A program made the translations under genes and the position numbers. Below are positions 1 through 11,054 of a stretch of DNA of 64,000 nucleotides, piece by piece; the stretch's first letter is position 1; each line of letters opens with the position of its first letter. The stretch comes from Shewanella sp. SNU WT4. Lineage in GTDB: Bacteria > Pseudomonadota > Gammaproteobacteria > Enterobacterales > Shewanellaceae. The notes beneath the pieces were generated by a model. It saw only the letters and a list, made by a program, of their open reading frames with translations. It was not told the DNA's origin and made no database searches. The stretch spans positions 2,046,001 through 2,110,000 of the forward strand of contig NZ_CP041151.1 in the NCBI RefSeq assembly GCF_006494715.1, read 5' to 3'.

Positions 1-1
1 A

Positions 2-718
2 ATTTATCATGACAGCCAACATGACTTAGCTGAAGCGCAGTCATTATTTGCCATGGGGCAACTATCACTGGCCGAGCGAGCTTGGGCTGAGCAAATGAAC
101 TTACGCGTAAGTTATGAGTTGCAGCAATTACTGAGCACTAAAAACCGTTTCCATCGGCCAATCATTGATGAATTAAATGAAAGATTAGCGGATAAGTTTT
201 TTGTTAATTTCTCATTATTCCAATCATTACCGGATGCTTGGGGCATAGATCAAGTTTTCCCTGTGCTGCCATTGTCAGGACTCGATAAATATCCTGAGCG
301 CCGCGCTGTGATGCTCGATATTACTTGTGACTCAGATGGTATTGTTGATCAGTATGTCGATGGTCAAGGTATCGAATCTACCTTACCTGTGCCTAAGTGG
401 AAGGCAGATAGCCCATACTTATTAGGCTTCTTTATGGTGGGCGCTTATCAAGAGATTTTAGGCGATATGCATAATCTCTTTGGTGACACTAACTCAGCAG
501 TCGTGTGGGTTGAAGATGGCGGTAAAGCCAATATTGAATCGGTTCTGGCGGGTGACACAGTCGCTGACGTACTTAGGTATGTGAACTTAGATGCGGTTGA
601 GTTTATGCGCACCTATGAAGAACTGGTGCATCAACATATCGCTGAAGATGAACGCGCGCTGATTTTAGAAGAGTTGCAGGCGGGTCTAGAAGGTTATACC
701 TACCTTGAGGACTTATAA
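2..718 (+). CDS. speA: Biosynthetic arginine decarboxylase SpeA, C-terminal part
   Basis: The reading frame is open to the left edge, so this is the last 238 codons of a gene that begins outside the window. The C-terminus matches PLP-dependent biosynthetic arginine decarboxylase: a segment around [10 protein letters not shown] followed by a [20 protein letters not shown] stretch and the end GYTYLEDL, all typical of E. coli SpeA. The enzyme converts arginine to agmatine, the first step of the agmatine route to putrescine. It is followed by an AdoMet decarboxylase and agmatinase on the same strand, forming a polyamine gene cluster. The internal ATG at 53 is not a start, because conserved sequence continues upstream of it. 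Confidence 0.95.
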   Translation: MYHDSQHDLAEAQSLFAMGQLSLAERAWAEQMNLRVSYELQQLLSTKNRFHRPIIDELNERLADKFFVNFSLFQSLPDAWGIDQVFPVLPLSGLDKYPERRAVMLDITCDSDGIVDQYVDGQGIESTLPVPKWKADSPYLLGFFMVGAYQEILGDMHNLFGDTNSAVVWVEDGGKANIESVLAGDTVADVLRYVNLDAVEFMRTYEELVHQHIAEDERALILEELQAGLEGYTYLEDL

Positions 719-733
719 TAGCTAGTCTTTGGG

Positions 734-759
734 TCCTGACTTTAGGCATAAAGTCAGGA
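734..759 (+). repeat. Perfect inverted repeat between speA and speD
   Basis: An 11-bp perfect stem (734-744 with 749-759) with a 4-base loop lies 15 bases after the speA stop. No T-run follows, so it is unlikely to be an efficient intrinsic terminator. It may be an intercistronic mRNA hairpin that stabilises or attenuates the polyamine transcript. Confidence 0.55.
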
Positions 760-811
760 TTGCATGCGATAGACTTATAGCGTTACCTAGTGTAGGCGTT
801 AAGGAGTGTTC

Positions 812-1783
812 ATGTTTTTTGAGCCAGTCGAAAAAAAATTTGAACTCTCCTTACTTCCACCAAGCTCTGGAGTATTGGCCTGCCCAGATTTTAGCGCTAT
901 TGCAGATACGCTTGCTGAGCGTTTATGTGAGTGCGTGGGCGTCAATATAGTTTCACGGCAAGTGCATAGTGATGGCGAAGGCCTATGTCATAGCTATGTG
1001 CTCAGTGAGTCGAGCCTATTTATTTGGCCTCATAAAATTGTGATGCTGACCTGTGGTAGCACCCCATTATGTAACGCGCTGCTATGGCTGATTGATTCTG
1101 TGGATGTTAAATCAATCGCTGCTGTGACCTTTGTGCGTAAGCATGAATATCAAGCGCAGCTACAACTTAGTCAATTTAGTGATGATAGTGACAGGCTGAT
1201 TGCCACCTTAGGTGGACAGCAGTGGCAACTTGGCCAAGCACCGCTCACTATGGCAGTTTACCGCTATGTAAACCCCAGCATAACAAAGATTAATGAGGCC
1301 TTTTTTGGCCTAAGTATGTATCATATTGACGCTGATCTAGCGCTAGCTTTTCGCCAGCAAAGTGTGGCAGGGCAAGGTGTAGCGGTCAGTGACAGTAGAC
1401 ACGTGTTAGCCATAACCTTATGTCTACCCGATTTGGTATATGATGATCATGTGTTTTCTCCATATGGCTATTCGCTAAATGGAGTGAGGCAGCAGCATTA
1501 TGTCAGCTTGCATATCTCGCCTCAGACACAGATGTCATATGTTAGTTTCGAGAGTAATCTCGATAATTCCGAATACCATGCTGCCATATTAAGCGCCCTA
1601 ATTCGCTTATTTAAGCCGCAATATTGGCAATGGTTCGGTCTTAATAGTGAAATGCATAGTCACAACTTTCCCGCCTATCACAAGGTTGGAAGCTGCTCAC
1701 TGCCTTTGGAACAGGGCTATACTCTTGACTTTAGCCAATTTGCAATGCTAAAAACTCAAGCCGCTAGCCCTGAATATCTTTGA
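812..1783 (+). CDS. speD: S-adenosylmethionine decarboxylase proenzyme, eukaryotic-type
   Basis: The 323-residue product resembles eukaryotic AdoMet decarboxylase rather than the short bacterial SpeD. Near residues 61-70 it has YVLSESSLF, matching the human self-cleavage site, so Ser67 should become the pyruvoyl cofactor after cleavage behind Glu66. TCGST at 80-84 supplies the conserved Cys81. GYSLNG (Ser221) and LHISP (His234) match the human processing residues Ser229 and His243. Glu4, Glu7 and Glu11 match the N-terminal Glu residues of the human enzyme. The ATG at 812 follows AAGGAG at 801-806, which decides the start over an in-frame GTG at 806. It makes decarboxylated AdoMet for aminopropyl transfer. 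No spermidine synthase gene is visible in the window. Confidence 0.9.
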   Translation: MFFEPVEKKFELSLLPPSSGVLACPDFSAIADTLAERLCECVGVNIVSRQVHSDGEGLCHSYVLSESSLFIWPHKIVMLTCGSTPLCNALLWLIDSVDVKSIAAVTFVRKHEYQAQLQLSQFSDDSDRLIATLGGQQWQLGQAPLTMAVYRYVNPSITKINEAFFGLSMYHIDADLALAFRQQSVAGQGVAVSDSRHVLAITLCLPDLVYDDHVFSPYGYSLNGVRQQHYVSLHISPQTQMSYVSFESNLDNSEYHAAILSALIRLFKPQYWQWFGLNSEMHSHNFPAYHKVGSCSLPLEQGYTLDFSQFAMLKTQAASPEYL

Positions 1784-1816
1784 TTTGATGGCAAAGCCAT
1801 CCCCTTGGAGTGTGTT

Positions 1817-2746
1817 ATGACCACTATTGCAGAAAAACCAGATTATTCATTGTTTTCCAATGCATTTGGTTACTTACGTCAACCGTTAGATTTTAGACCT
1901 TTAGAAAGCGATGCTGACGTTGTCGTGATTGGTTTACCATTTGATATGGCAACGACTGGCCGCAGTGGCGGACGTATGGGTCCTCGCGCCATCAGAAACG
2001 CATCAACCAACTTAGCTTGGGAAGAAAAGCGTTGGCCTTGGAACTTCCGTTTAGCGGATTTCGTAAAAATTGTTGATGCTGGTGATTTAGTTTACAACTG
2101 CGGCGATGCTGAAGACTTTACTGCTCGTGTTGAAGCATTCGCAACAAAAGTGCTGGAATCAGGCAAGAGCTTATTAAGCTTTGGTGGCGATCACTTTGTG
2201 ACTTTACCTCTGCTGCGCGCTCATCATAAAGTCCATGGCACTATGGCATTACTGCATTTTGATGCGCATACCGATACTTATAGCCAAGGCAGTAAGTATG
2301 ATCACGGCACTATGTTCTTCCATGCACCGAATGAAGGCTTAGTTGACCCTGCGCATTCAGTGCAAGTAGGTATTCGTACTGAATATAACCCAGAAGGTCA
2401 TGGTTATCAGGTTATCGATGCTGCAACTGCCAATGAACTCAGCAGTGATGAGATAGTTCGTCAAATTCGCGAGCGTGTGGGCGATATGCCACTGTACGTT
2501 ACTTTTGATATCGATTGTCTCGATCCTTGTTATGCACCAGGCACTGGTACTCCAGTGATTGGCGGCATGACGTCAGACAAAGCGCTCAAAATCATTCGTG
2601 GTTTACGCGGCATGAATATCGTGGGTATGGACGTAGTGGAAGTTGCTCCTGCTTATGACAGTGCTGAAATCACAGCCTTAGCTGGCGCGACCTTAGGCCT
2701 GGAAATGCTGCACGTTTGGGCTGACGGTAAAGGCTTAATCAAATAA
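1817..2746 (+). CDS. speB: Agmatinase
   Basis: The 309-residue protein belongs to the ureohydrolase family and should hydrolyse agmatine to putrescine and urea. The binuclear manganese site is complete: GGDH (His126), DAHTD (Asp149, His151, Asp153) and DIDCLDP (Asp231, Asp233). Length is close to E. coli SpeB (about 306). The ATG at 1817 sits six bases after GGAG at 1807-1810, which is preferred over an in-frame TTG at 1805. With speA and the AdoMet decarboxylase immediately upstream it completes arginine to putrescine, and a strong terminator follows it. Confidence 0.96.
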   Translation: MTTIAEKPDYSLFSNAFGYLRQPLDFRPLESDADVVVIGLPFDMATTGRSGGRMGPRAIRNASTNLAWEEKRWPWNFRLADFVKIVDAGDLVYNCGDAEDFTARVEAFATKVLESGKSLLSFGGDHFVTLPLLRAHHKVHGTMALLHFDAHTDTYSQGSKYDHGTMFFHAPNEGLVDPAHSVQVGIRTEYNPEGHGYQVIDAATANELSSDEIVRQIRERVGDMPLYVTFDIDCLDPCYAPGTGTPVIGGMTSDKALKIIRGLRGMNIVGMDVVEVAPAYDSAEITALAGATLGLEMLHVWADGKGLIK

Positions 2747-2764
2747 GCTCATTTAAGTTCAATT

Positions 2765-2797
2765 AAAAAACCTGTGTCTAATACACAGGTTTTTTTT
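2765..2797 (+). terminator. Rho-independent terminator after speB
   Basis: CCTGTGT (2771-2777) pairs with ACACAGG (2783-2789) across a five-base loop, is preceded by an A-run and followed by eight T. It ends the polyamine cluster 20 bases after speB. Confidence 0.9.
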
Positions 2798-2835
2798 ATG
2801 ATGACTGCGTGTTTTTATATTTCATGGACGGCGTA

Positions 2836-3480
2836 ATGACTGATTTAACCCATGTAAGGCGTGAATACCTCAAGGCTGGATTAAGGCGCAAAGATCTCCC
2901 TAATGATCCTATGGCGTTATTTGAGTTGTGGATGACGCAAGCCGCTGAGGCTAATTTATCCGACCCAACCGCTATGGTGGTGGCAACTGTGGATGCCAAT
3001 GGTCAGCCATGGCAGCGTATAGTGTTATTAAAGCGCTTTGATGAGCAAGGCTTTATCTTTTTTACTAATTTAGGTAGCCGCAAAGCCGCGCAATTGGCTG
3101 ACAATAGCCACATTAGTTTACTGTTCCCTTGGCACATGCTAGAGCGTCAAGTCGCAGTCTCAGGCATTGCCGAGCCATTATCAACTAACGATGTGCTGAG
3201 TTATTTTGTCAATCGTCCAAAAGACAGCCAAATTGCCGCTTGGGTTTCTAAGCAATCTTCGCCCATTAGTGCGCGCGGGATCCTTGAAGCTAAATTTCTA
3301 GAAATGAAGCAAAAGTTTGCTAATGGTGAAGTGCCATTACCGAGTTTTTGGGGCGGATATAGAGTTAAAGCCGCTTCCATTGAATTTTGGCAGGGCGGGG
3401 CGAATCGACTGCACGATCGCTTCCTTTACCAACGAAGCGCGGTAACAGAGCCATGGCAGATTGAACGTTTAGCGCCTTAA
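2836..3480 (+). CDS. pdxH: Pyridoxamine/pyridoxine 5'-phosphate oxidase
   Basis: The 214-residue product has the PdxH family pattern: [10 protein letters not shown] near the N-terminus, an FMN-binding [18 protein letters not shown] region, and a C-terminal PSFWGGYRV...EFWQGG...LHDR signature. It oxidises PNP or PMP to pyridoxal 5'-phosphate, the cofactor that SpeA in this window also uses. In-frame starts exist at 2809 (GTG), 2824 and 2836; 2836 ([12 protein letters not shown]) fits the family N-terminus and length (E. coli 218). The GTG at 2809 lies only 12 bases after the speB terminator, leaving little room for a promoter. Confidence 0.95.
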   Translation: MTDLTHVRREYLKAGLRRKDLPNDPMALFELWMTQAAEANLSDPTAMVVATVDANGQPWQRIVLLKRFDEQGFIFFTNLGSRKAAQLADNSHISLLFPWHMLERQVAVSGIAEPLSTNDVLSYFVNRPKDSQIAAWVSKQSSPISARGILEAKFLEMKQKFANGEVPLPSFWGGYRVKAASIEFWQGGANRLHDRFLYQRSAVTEPWQIERLAP

Positions 3481-3609
3481 GCTTGTCATTAATACTTTGC
3501 TGTTAGCTATGGCTAAATTAAAGCGGTTTAGCGAGGTTAATACCGTTGCTTGCTCGTATTTTATGCGAATTAAACCCACCTTGTCATTTTATCTATTTAT
3601 CAATATTGC

Positions 3610-3650
3610 GCCGCCATCATAGTTAATGGCGGCAAGCTTTTACTTCTCAT
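3610..3650 (+). terminator. Possible weak terminator after pdxH
   Basis: GCCGCCAT (3610-3617) pairs perfectly with ATGGCGGC (3626-3633) around an eight-base loop, followed by an interrupted T-rich stretch. The stem is good but the T-tract is poor and it lies 130 bases after the pdxH stop. Nothing else recognisable lies between 3481 and 3763. Confidence 0.45.
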
Positions 3651-3763
3651 CTAGAATTTTTTCATCGTTAACCTATAGTTATCTATAGCCAGTCATTTGA
3701 CTGCTTTGCTATTACACCACCCACGGGGTATCGGAAAGGGTATTGAAGTAAAAGGAGTTTACT

Positions 3764-4135
3764 ATGGTGACAGAAACTGAAGCTTATTCATCGCTCATTA
3801 ATTATCTCTCTGACAACTTAGCTTTGTTTAGCCAGTCTAGCGCTAATACAACGGTAGATACTCCGACCGTGATGGCTATTTTCGAAGATCAATTAGCCGT
3901 ACAAATCATTCAAGTGTGTGGCCAAAACCCGCAGCTGCGCGCCGCCGATCGTAATCAAATTATTAAAGAAGTTGATGCTGTGATGTTTGACTTAGAAGAA
4001 GTGTTAGGCGCTGTCGGTCAGCGACCTGTGACCTCAGAGCAATTGACGTTTATTCATGAATTAACTGGCTTAATGAAAAATATCTTTGATATAACAATTA
4101 ATGACATAGTCAGTAAATATTCACAGGCAGGTTAA
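3764..4135 (+). CDS. DUF3802-like small conserved protein
   Basis: This is a 123-residue, predominantly helical, acidic protein without signal peptide or membrane segments. The N-terminal pattern ETEAYSSLINYLSDNL and the FDLEEVLGAV segment resemble the DUF3802 proteins of marine gammaproteobacteria, as recalled. A strong ribosome-binding site (AAGGAG) eight bases before the ATG supports the start. It lies 14 bases before the SpoIIAA-like gene, so the two are probably cotranscribed. Function is unknown. Confidence 0.75.
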   Translation: MVTETEAYSSLINYLSDNLALFSQSSANTTVDTPTVMAIFEDQLAVQIIQVCGQNPQLRAADRNQIIKEVDAVMFDLEEVLGAVGQRPVTSEQLTFIHELTGLMKNIFDITINDIVSKYSQAG

Positions 4136-4149
4136 GAGGCGCAGAGCAT

Positions 4150-4518
4150 ATGCTAACGACAATTTCAGGGTTTGATCATGATGTTATTGCTTATCGAGTC
4201 AATCAGCAGCTCACTCATGTGGATATGAGTGAGACTATGATCCCTGCCATTGAGCGCTTATTGCAAGATCACGCAAGCGTACGTTTATGGCTTGAGTTTG
4301 GTCATGATTTTACGGGTTTTAGCCTTAAAGCCTTATGGAGTGAGACTTGCTTTAGCTTGCTGCATCTTGATGATTTTTCCAAAATTGTAATCCTAGCGGA
4401 TACCAAAGAAATGAATGCTGGGATTATTAGTTTATGGACTATTAGCAGTTGTCCTTTTAAAGTGTTCGCCTTGAGTCAATCTGAACAGGCTAAGGGGTGG
4501 TTTACCCAAGTAGCCTAA
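4150..4518 (+). CDS. SpoIIAA-like (STAS-related) protein
   Basis: The 122-residue protein looks like the SpoIIAA-like family. It begins with a GFDHDVIAYRV strand and has the typical RLWLEF...DFTGFS...LWSE middle and an AFAL/VFALSQSEQAKGWF end. Members are small cytoplasmic alpha/beta proteins related to STAS anti-sigma-factor antagonists, often with no known partner. No conserved phosphorylatable Ser in a classical DS motif is evident. It sits 14 bases after the DUF3802 gene and 17 bases before the secreted tandem-domain protein, suggesting a three-gene unit. Confidence 0.75.
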   Translation: MLTTISGFDHDVIAYRVNQQLTHVDMSETMIPAIERLLQDHASVRLWLEFGHDFTGFSLKALWSETCFSLLHLDDFSKIVILADTKEMNAGIISLWTISSCPFKVFALSQSEQAKGWFTQVA

Positions 4519-4535
4519 TTAGCGAGAGGATCATC

Positions 4536-5414
4536 ATGAGACGTTTGTTTGTACTCATTATTGTTTTATTTTCTACCCAAGTTTTTGCTTATTCCAAACC
4601 TGTCCTTGGACCATCAGAAGTGTTTCACATCGGCGATTCGTCGTTGCCTTTTACTGCGCGCATTGATACTGGCGCGTCGAATTCATCACTCCATGCCGTT
4701 AATCTGAACGTTGTTGGCGGCGCTGCAGACAATAAACAGCAAGACATAGGTAAGTTTATTCGTTTTACTACGGAGGATAATCACGGCCAGTCCGTTGAGT
4801 TAACCGCCAAAATTGTCGATATAGCCACGGTCAAAAATGCCCAAGGAACAGAAAGCCGCTACATGGTGGCATTGCCAGTCGGCTTTGGTCGTGACATCCG
4901 CACTGTTAATGTCAATCTTAGGGATCGCAGCCATATGGATTATAAGCTCTTGATTGGTCGCAATTGGGTTAAGGGTCACTATTTAGTCGATGTGGATGAG
5001 AAGCCCGTCATTGGCGCTAAAGCAAACATCTCAGTACTGGAGTCAGATCTCGTGTATCTGGCGCGCATTGATACTGGCGCGGTAGAAACGTCTTTGCATG
5101 CGACCAATATTCACATAGCGGCAGAAGATACTAAGGATATGCGAAATAACATAGGCAAGGAAATTCGCTTCACCACCAGTAATGAAGCGGGGCAAGAGGC
5201 CGTAGTGACCACCAAAATCGTGGATACCTCGTTAATTCGTAACTCCCAAGGCTCAGAAGTGCGCTACATGGTGGACTTGAGCTTAGGGGAACCAGGGCTT
5301 GAGTACAAAGTGCGAGTGAATCTAAGAGACCGAACTAAGATGAGCCAAAAACTCCTTATCGGTCGCAATTGGCTCTCTGGGCATTATGTGGTCGATGTCG
5401 AGCGCCATAAGTGA
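4536..5414 (+). CDS. Secreted protein with two tandem retropepsin-like (RimK-associated protease) domains
   Basis: The 292-residue product begins with a signal peptide (MRRLFVLIIVLFSTQVFA). It then carries two similar repeats of about 130 residues. Each has ARIDTGA with the aspartyl-protease-like DTG triad (Asp44 and Asp179), an IRFTT strand, a KIVD strand, RYMV, NLRDR, and a closing LLIGRNWxxGHYxVDV. This layout matches the family called putative ATP-dependent zinc protease (PF05618), which normally has one copy. Two DTG motifs in one chain could form a pepsin-like pseudo-dimer, by inference. The start at 4536 follows GAGAGGA; an earlier TTG/GTG-type start at 4497 would spoil the signal peptide. 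Confidence 0.8.
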   Translation: MRRLFVLIIVLFSTQVFAYSKPVLGPSEVFHIGDSSLPFTARIDTGASNSSLHAVNLNVVGGAADNKQQDIGKFIRFTTEDNHGQSVELTAKIVDIATVKNAQGTESRYMVALPVGFGRDIRTVNVNLRDRSHMDYKLLIGRNWVKGHYLVDVDEKPVIGAKANISVLESDLVYLARIDTGAVETSLHATNIHIAAEDTKDMRNNIGKEIRFTTSNEAGQEAVVTTKIVDTSLIRNSQGSEVRYMVDLSLGEPGLEYKVRVNLRDRTKMSQKLLIGRNWLSGHYVVDVERHK

Positions 5415-5455
5415 GTGGTGCTGCTCAGTAGTTAAGTTGTTTATTCAATCGTGGT

Positions 5456-7195
5456 TTAACTGAGCTTTATGGCCAAGGTGATGATGGCTGTCATTTCACC
5501 TTGGTCATCCAATACTGGGATTTTACACATTTGAAAATGAATGATTTCTCCTAAGATGGTGAGTTGCAAGTGGTAGCGCACCATAGCTAGGTTGTCTCTG
5601 GCCCGTAAATCTTGTCTATCTTCAATCTGCGCTATTTTTTCTGGGAATATTGCTTGGTTGGTTAATCCCACGAATGCTTGCGATTCTTGCTCTAGTAACT
5701 GGCATAACCCCGCATTCAAAGCAATATGTTTACCGCTTAAGTCTTTCACTGAATACAGTAATTCATTTGATGCCATCAGGGCATTATGATAAGTGCAGCC
5801 GCGCATATAATGGGCTTGCAGTTGCTGGTGGACGGCCAATTCCTCTTCTAATGCCGCTTGGCTGGCTTCGAGGCTAGCTATGGCTTTATCCAGTTGCTGA
5901 GTTTGACCGACTAAAGCGCGCGCCAAGGTGCCTAATTCATCGGGGCGATTACCGCTTATTTCTAATTGCTCATGGCGGTTATTGGTTAACGCATTAACCA
6001 GTAATCGTAGTGGCACCACTAAGACTTTATTGAGCGCCACAAACAGAGAGATAAGCGCAATAATCTGAATGAGGATTAAATAAATACCTACTTGATCAAC
6101 AATATGCCGCGCATTGCCGGCAAGTAGCGAATTTGGGGTAAAGGTGATGACTTGCCAATAGGTATTAGGCATCATCAGAATGCTGACATTGCTCTTATCA
6201 TTAAATAAAGGGTCATCTTGCTCAAATTGCGCTAAAGGCAGAGAGCTTGGCGCCGTTGCGTTTAAATGCCACGCCAAGCGATGACTTAGTATTTGCCTTT
6301 GTTCAGCAGGAAAATGCTTAAAGGTTTTGTCGAATAATGCTTGATCATCCAGCGGGATAGTGGCGGCCATTAAACGAGTATGCACGTGGTTAATGCGATT
6401 TAATAATGACTGATATTGTGGCAAGGCCTGACTGAGTTCAGTCAGATTGGTGGCTTGCTTAGCTAATTCAGTTAATCCCAACGGTTTTGCGAGTATATGT
6501 TGAAAATTATCAGCGATTAACACATAGCCAGATTGATGCTTAAGCTGCTGATTAAGGTATTTAGACAGTCCTTGTAAACTTAAATCAACGCTGGCGACTC
6601 CAAGTAACTGATGATGTGACCAAATAGGTGCGCTCGCGGTCACCATAGGCTCTAAGGTATGAGGGTCAAGGTAAGACTGTGACCAATAGACCTTGCCTCT
6701 TGGCAGCAAACTGGCGGCTAAATACCAAGGTTCTTGGCGATAATCTTTAGCATTTTTCTGATTATAATCATTATTTATTAGGAGTTTATTGGCGCTGTTA
6801 CGCGCAAAAAACAAACTGTTATTATTTTCACTGCGTTGTGCAGGCCAAATACCGCCGCCCACGATTAAGGTTTGCTGACTTTCCATCGATAGCAACGCGG
6901 GAACAGAAATCGCTAAGGTTTGCGGCTGCTGTTGATAAATTTCAGCCGTGGTCGCCATCATTTGCACTAAGGCTGAAATTTGAAAGGTGACAGAATTGAG
7001 TTCACTGACGACTAGGTGCCCAAGTTGCAGGTTTTGGCGTTCCAGTTGGTTGTTCTGATTATTTTGGGCAATGCCAAGCAGCACCCATAGCGTGGTTGCA
7101 ATAATAAAAAGGGCTACCAAGGCTTGAATGGCAGTGAGTTTTACCGCGATATTTTGTTGCCAAAAACGTTTAAAAGATTGATGGGGCATGGTCAT
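5456..7195 (-). CDS. Membrane sensor: Cache, HAMP, coiled coil and PAS, without output domain
   Basis: The 579-residue protein has a transmembrane helix at about 20-41 and a large periplasmic region of about 325 residues. That region has Cache-type features such as the EPWYLAASL and VASVDLSLQGL segments. A second helix lies at about 368-390, followed by a HAMP-like linker, a coiled coil (about 430-465) and a C-terminal PAS-like domain ending at the stop. No histidine kinase, GGDEF, EAL or methyl-accepting signature follows, and only about 40 bases separate its end from the convergent gene. The start at 7195 has GGAAGGA just upstream and is preferred to the ATG at 7225. The ligand and downstream partner are unknown. 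Confidence 0.8.
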   Translation of the reverse strand: MTMPHQSFKRFWQQNIAVKLTAIQALVALFIIATTLWVLLGIAQNNQNNQLERQNLQLGHLVVSELNSVTFQISALVQMMATTAEIYQQQPQTLAISVPALLSMESQQTLIVGGGIWPAQRSENNNSLFFARNSANKLLINNDYNQKNAKDYRQEPWYLAASLLPRGKVYWSQSYLDPHTLEPMVTASAPIWSHHQLLGVASVDLSLQGLSKYLNQQLKHQSGYVLIADNFQHILAKPLGLTELAKQATNLTELSQALPQYQSLLNRINHVHTRLMAATIPLDDQALFDKTFKHFPAEQRQILSHRLAWHLNATAPSSLPLAQFEQDDPLFNDKSNVSILMMPNTYWQVITFTPNSLLAGNARHIVDQVGIYLILIQIIALISLFVALNKVLVVPLRLLVNALTNNRHEQLEISGNRPDELGTLARALVGQTQQLDKAIASLEASQAALEEELAVHQQLQAHYMRGCTYHNALMASNELLYSVKDLSGKHIALNAGLCQLLEQESQAFVGLTNQAIFPEKIAQIEDRQDLRARDNLAMVRYHLQLTILGEIIHFQMCKIPVLDDQGEMTAIITLAIKLS

Positions 7196-8648
<1,453 letters not shown>

Positions 8649-8663
8649 GCGGAGCAATACTCA

Positions 8664-11051
8664 ATGAAATTTAGCGAATCTTGGCTTCGTGAATGGGTGA
8701 ATCCTGCGATTAGTCGTGACGAATTATCCCATCAAATTACTATGGCTGGTCTTGAGGTTGATGGTATCGACCCAGTAGCTGCTGATTTTAGCGGTGTAGT
8801 CATAGGTGAAGTGGTTGAATGCGCTCAGCATCCTGATGCTGATAAATTACGCGTTACCAAAATCAATGTTGGCGGTGATGAATTATTAGACATAGTTTGC
8901 GGCGCCGCTAACTGTCGTCTTGGCCTTCGCGTAGTTGTGGCTATGGTTGGCGCAGTATTACCTGGCGATTTCAAAATTAAGAAAGCCAAACTGCGTGGCC
9001 AACCGTCACACGGCATGCTGTGCTCTTTTGGTGAGTTAGGTATTAACATCGAAAGCGATGGTATTATCGAATTGCCACAAGATGCGCCACTTGGCACTGA
9101 TGTGCGTGATTATCTGCACTTAAACGATGCGATTATCGAAGTGGATTTAACGGCTAACCGCGCCGATTGCTTAGGCATGGCAGGTTTAGCCCGTGAAGTT
9201 GCTGTGTTAAATCGTATTGAAGCGATTGAACCTAAGTGGGATAGCGTCGTTGCCAGCACAGATGTTGCTGTTAACGTCAATGTGGCTGAGCCACAAGCGT
9301 GTCCGCGTTACTTAGCTCGCGTTATCAACAACATCAATGTAAAAGCGGCCACGCCATTATGGATGCAGGAAAAACTGCGTCGCAGCGGTATTCGCAGCAT
9401 AGATCCTATCGTTGATATCACTAACTTTGTTCTGGTTGAGTTCGGCCAGCCAATGCACGCTTTTGATTTCGCTAAGCTTGACGGTGACATTAATGTTCGT
9501 CTTGGCAATGGTGAAGAGCGTCTGACTTTATTAGATGGCAGTGAAATCACTGTTCCTAACGATACCTTAGTGATTTGTGATAGCCAAAAGCCAGTGGCAC
9601 TTGCCGGTGTGTTTGGCGGTCAAGACACAGGTGTGAGCGACACGACGACGGATATCGTCCTAGAATGCGCTTTCTTCGCGCCTCTAGCCATCATGGGTAA
9701 ATCGCGTCGTTTAGGCTTACATACGGATTCTTCACATCGCTTTGAACGTGGTGTCGACCCTGAACTGCAACACAAGGCCATGGATAGAGCAAGCCGCTTA
9801 ATCCTTGATATTTGTGGCGGTGAAGCCGGTCCCGTGGTTGAAGTCGTTAATGAACAATTCTTACCTAAGCCAGTTACCTTATTGCTGCGTCGCAGCAAGT
9901 TAGACAAGGTGTTAGGTCATGTGATTGCTGATGCCGATGTCACCACTATCTTAACCATGCTGGGCTTTACTGTGAGTCAGCAGGGCAGCGATTGGTCGGT
10001 GACGACTGCGACTTATCGTTTTGATATGGCGATTGAAGAAGACTTAATCGAAGAAGTTGCACGTATCTACGGTTACAACAATATCCCGAACATTGCCCCT
10101 GTTGCTGCGCTGCGCATGACAGATCACAATGAAGCGGATATTAGCTTACGTAAAGTTCGTGGTGTATTAACGGCGCGCGGTTATCAAGAAGCCATTACTT
10201 ATAGCTTCGTTGATCCAAAGCAGCAGAATATTCTGCACCCGAATGAAGCTGCCATGACACTGCCAAATCCAATATCAGTGGAAATGTCAGCCATGCGTCT
10301 GTCAATGTTCACTGGATTATTAGACGCAGTCGGTTATAACCAAGCTCGCCAGCAATCACGTGTGCGCTTGTTTGAAACCGGTTTACGCTTTGTTCCTGAT
10401 GAAACTGCCGAATCCGGTGTTCGCCAGCAAGCCATGTTAGGCGCTGTCATCACTGGTACTTTGGCCGATGAACATTGGGACATGGCTACCAAAGCAGTTG
10501 ATTTCTTCGACATTAAAGGTGACTTAGAAGCCATTATCGGCTTGACAGCCGCTGATTCAGAATTTACGTTTAAAAAAGCGTCACACAGCGCACTGCACCC
10601 AGGGCAATGTGCTGAAATTCTGAGGAATGATCAAGTGATCGGCGTAATAGGCGCCGTGCATCCTAGCCATGAAAAGGCTTTTGGCCTGAATGGTAAGACC
10701 TTAGTGTTTGAGGTGCAGTTAGACGCCTTATTACATGCTAATTTGCCGCTAGCTCAGGCTGTATCTAAGTTTCCTGCTAACCGTCGTGATATAGCTCTCG
10801 TAGTTGATGAAGCTGTCTGCGCCGGCGATGTAGTAAAAATGATAAGAAAAGTTGGCGAAAATCAGTTGGTTGGAATAAACTTGTTTGACGTATACCGAGG
10901 TAAGGGTGTTGAGCCAGGCAAAAAGAGCTTAGCTATCGCACTTACCTTACAAGACAACGCTCGTACACTTGAAGAGAAAGAGATCGCCGAAATGGTAGAT
11001 TCTGTTGTTTCTGCGCTCAAGACCGAGTTCAACGCATCGTTGAGGGATTAA
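8664..11051 (+). CDS. pheT: Phenylalanyl-tRNA synthetase beta subunit
   Basis: The 795-residue protein has exactly the E. coli PheT length and domain order: an N-terminal tRNA-binding EMAP-like domain ([18 protein letters not shown] and GAANCRLG), the B3/B4 editing domain, B5, the pseudo-synthetase core, and a C-terminal ferredoxin-fold anticodon-binding domain ([16 protein letters not shown]). It pairs with PheS, recognises tRNA-Phe and clears mischarged Tyr-tRNA. It is followed three bases later by ihfA, an arrangement conserved in enterobacteria. Confidence 0.98.
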   Translation: MKFSESWLREWVNPAISRDELSHQITMAGLEVDGIDPVAADFSGVVIGEVVECAQHPDADKLRVTKINVGGDELLDIVCGAANCRLGLRVVVAMVGAVLPGDFKIKKAKLRGQPSHGMLCSFGELGINIESDGIIELPQDAPLGTDVRDYLHLNDAIIEVDLTANRADCLGMAGLAREVAVLNRIEAIEPKWDSVVASTDVAVNVNVAEPQACPRYLARVINNINVKAATPLWMQEKLRRSGIRSIDPIVDITNFVLVEFGQPMHAFDFAKLDGDINVRLGNGEERLTLLDGSEITVPNDTLVICDSQKPVALAGVFGGQDTGVSDTTTDIVLECAFFAPLAIMGKSRRLGLHTDSSHRFERGVDPELQHKAMDRASRLILDICGGEAGPVVEVVNEQFLPKPVTLLLRRSKLDKVLGHVIADADVTTILTMLGFTVSQQGSDWSVTTATYRFDMAIEEDLIEEVARIYGYNNIPNIAPVAALRMTDHNEADISLRKVRGVLTARGYQEAITYSFVDPKQQNILHPNEAAMTLPNPISVEMSAMRLSMFTGLLDAVGYNQARQQSRVRLFETGLRFVPDETAESGVRQQAMLGAVITGTLADEHWDMATKAVDFFDIKGDLEAIIGLTAADSEFTFKKASHSALHPGQCAEILRNDQVIGVIGAVHPSHEKAFGLNGKTLVFEVQLDALLHANLPLAQAVSKFPANRRDIALVVDEAVCAGDVVKMIRKVGENQLVGINLFDVYRGKGVEPGKKSLAIALTLQDNARTLEEKEIAEMVDSVVSALKTEFNASLRD

Positions 11052-11054
11052 AGT

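Noticed and set aside
729-950. A 73-codon frame between speA and the AdoMet decarboxylase
   Set aside because: It overlaps most of the first 45 codons of the decarboxylase in another frame and starts within the intercistronic hairpin region.
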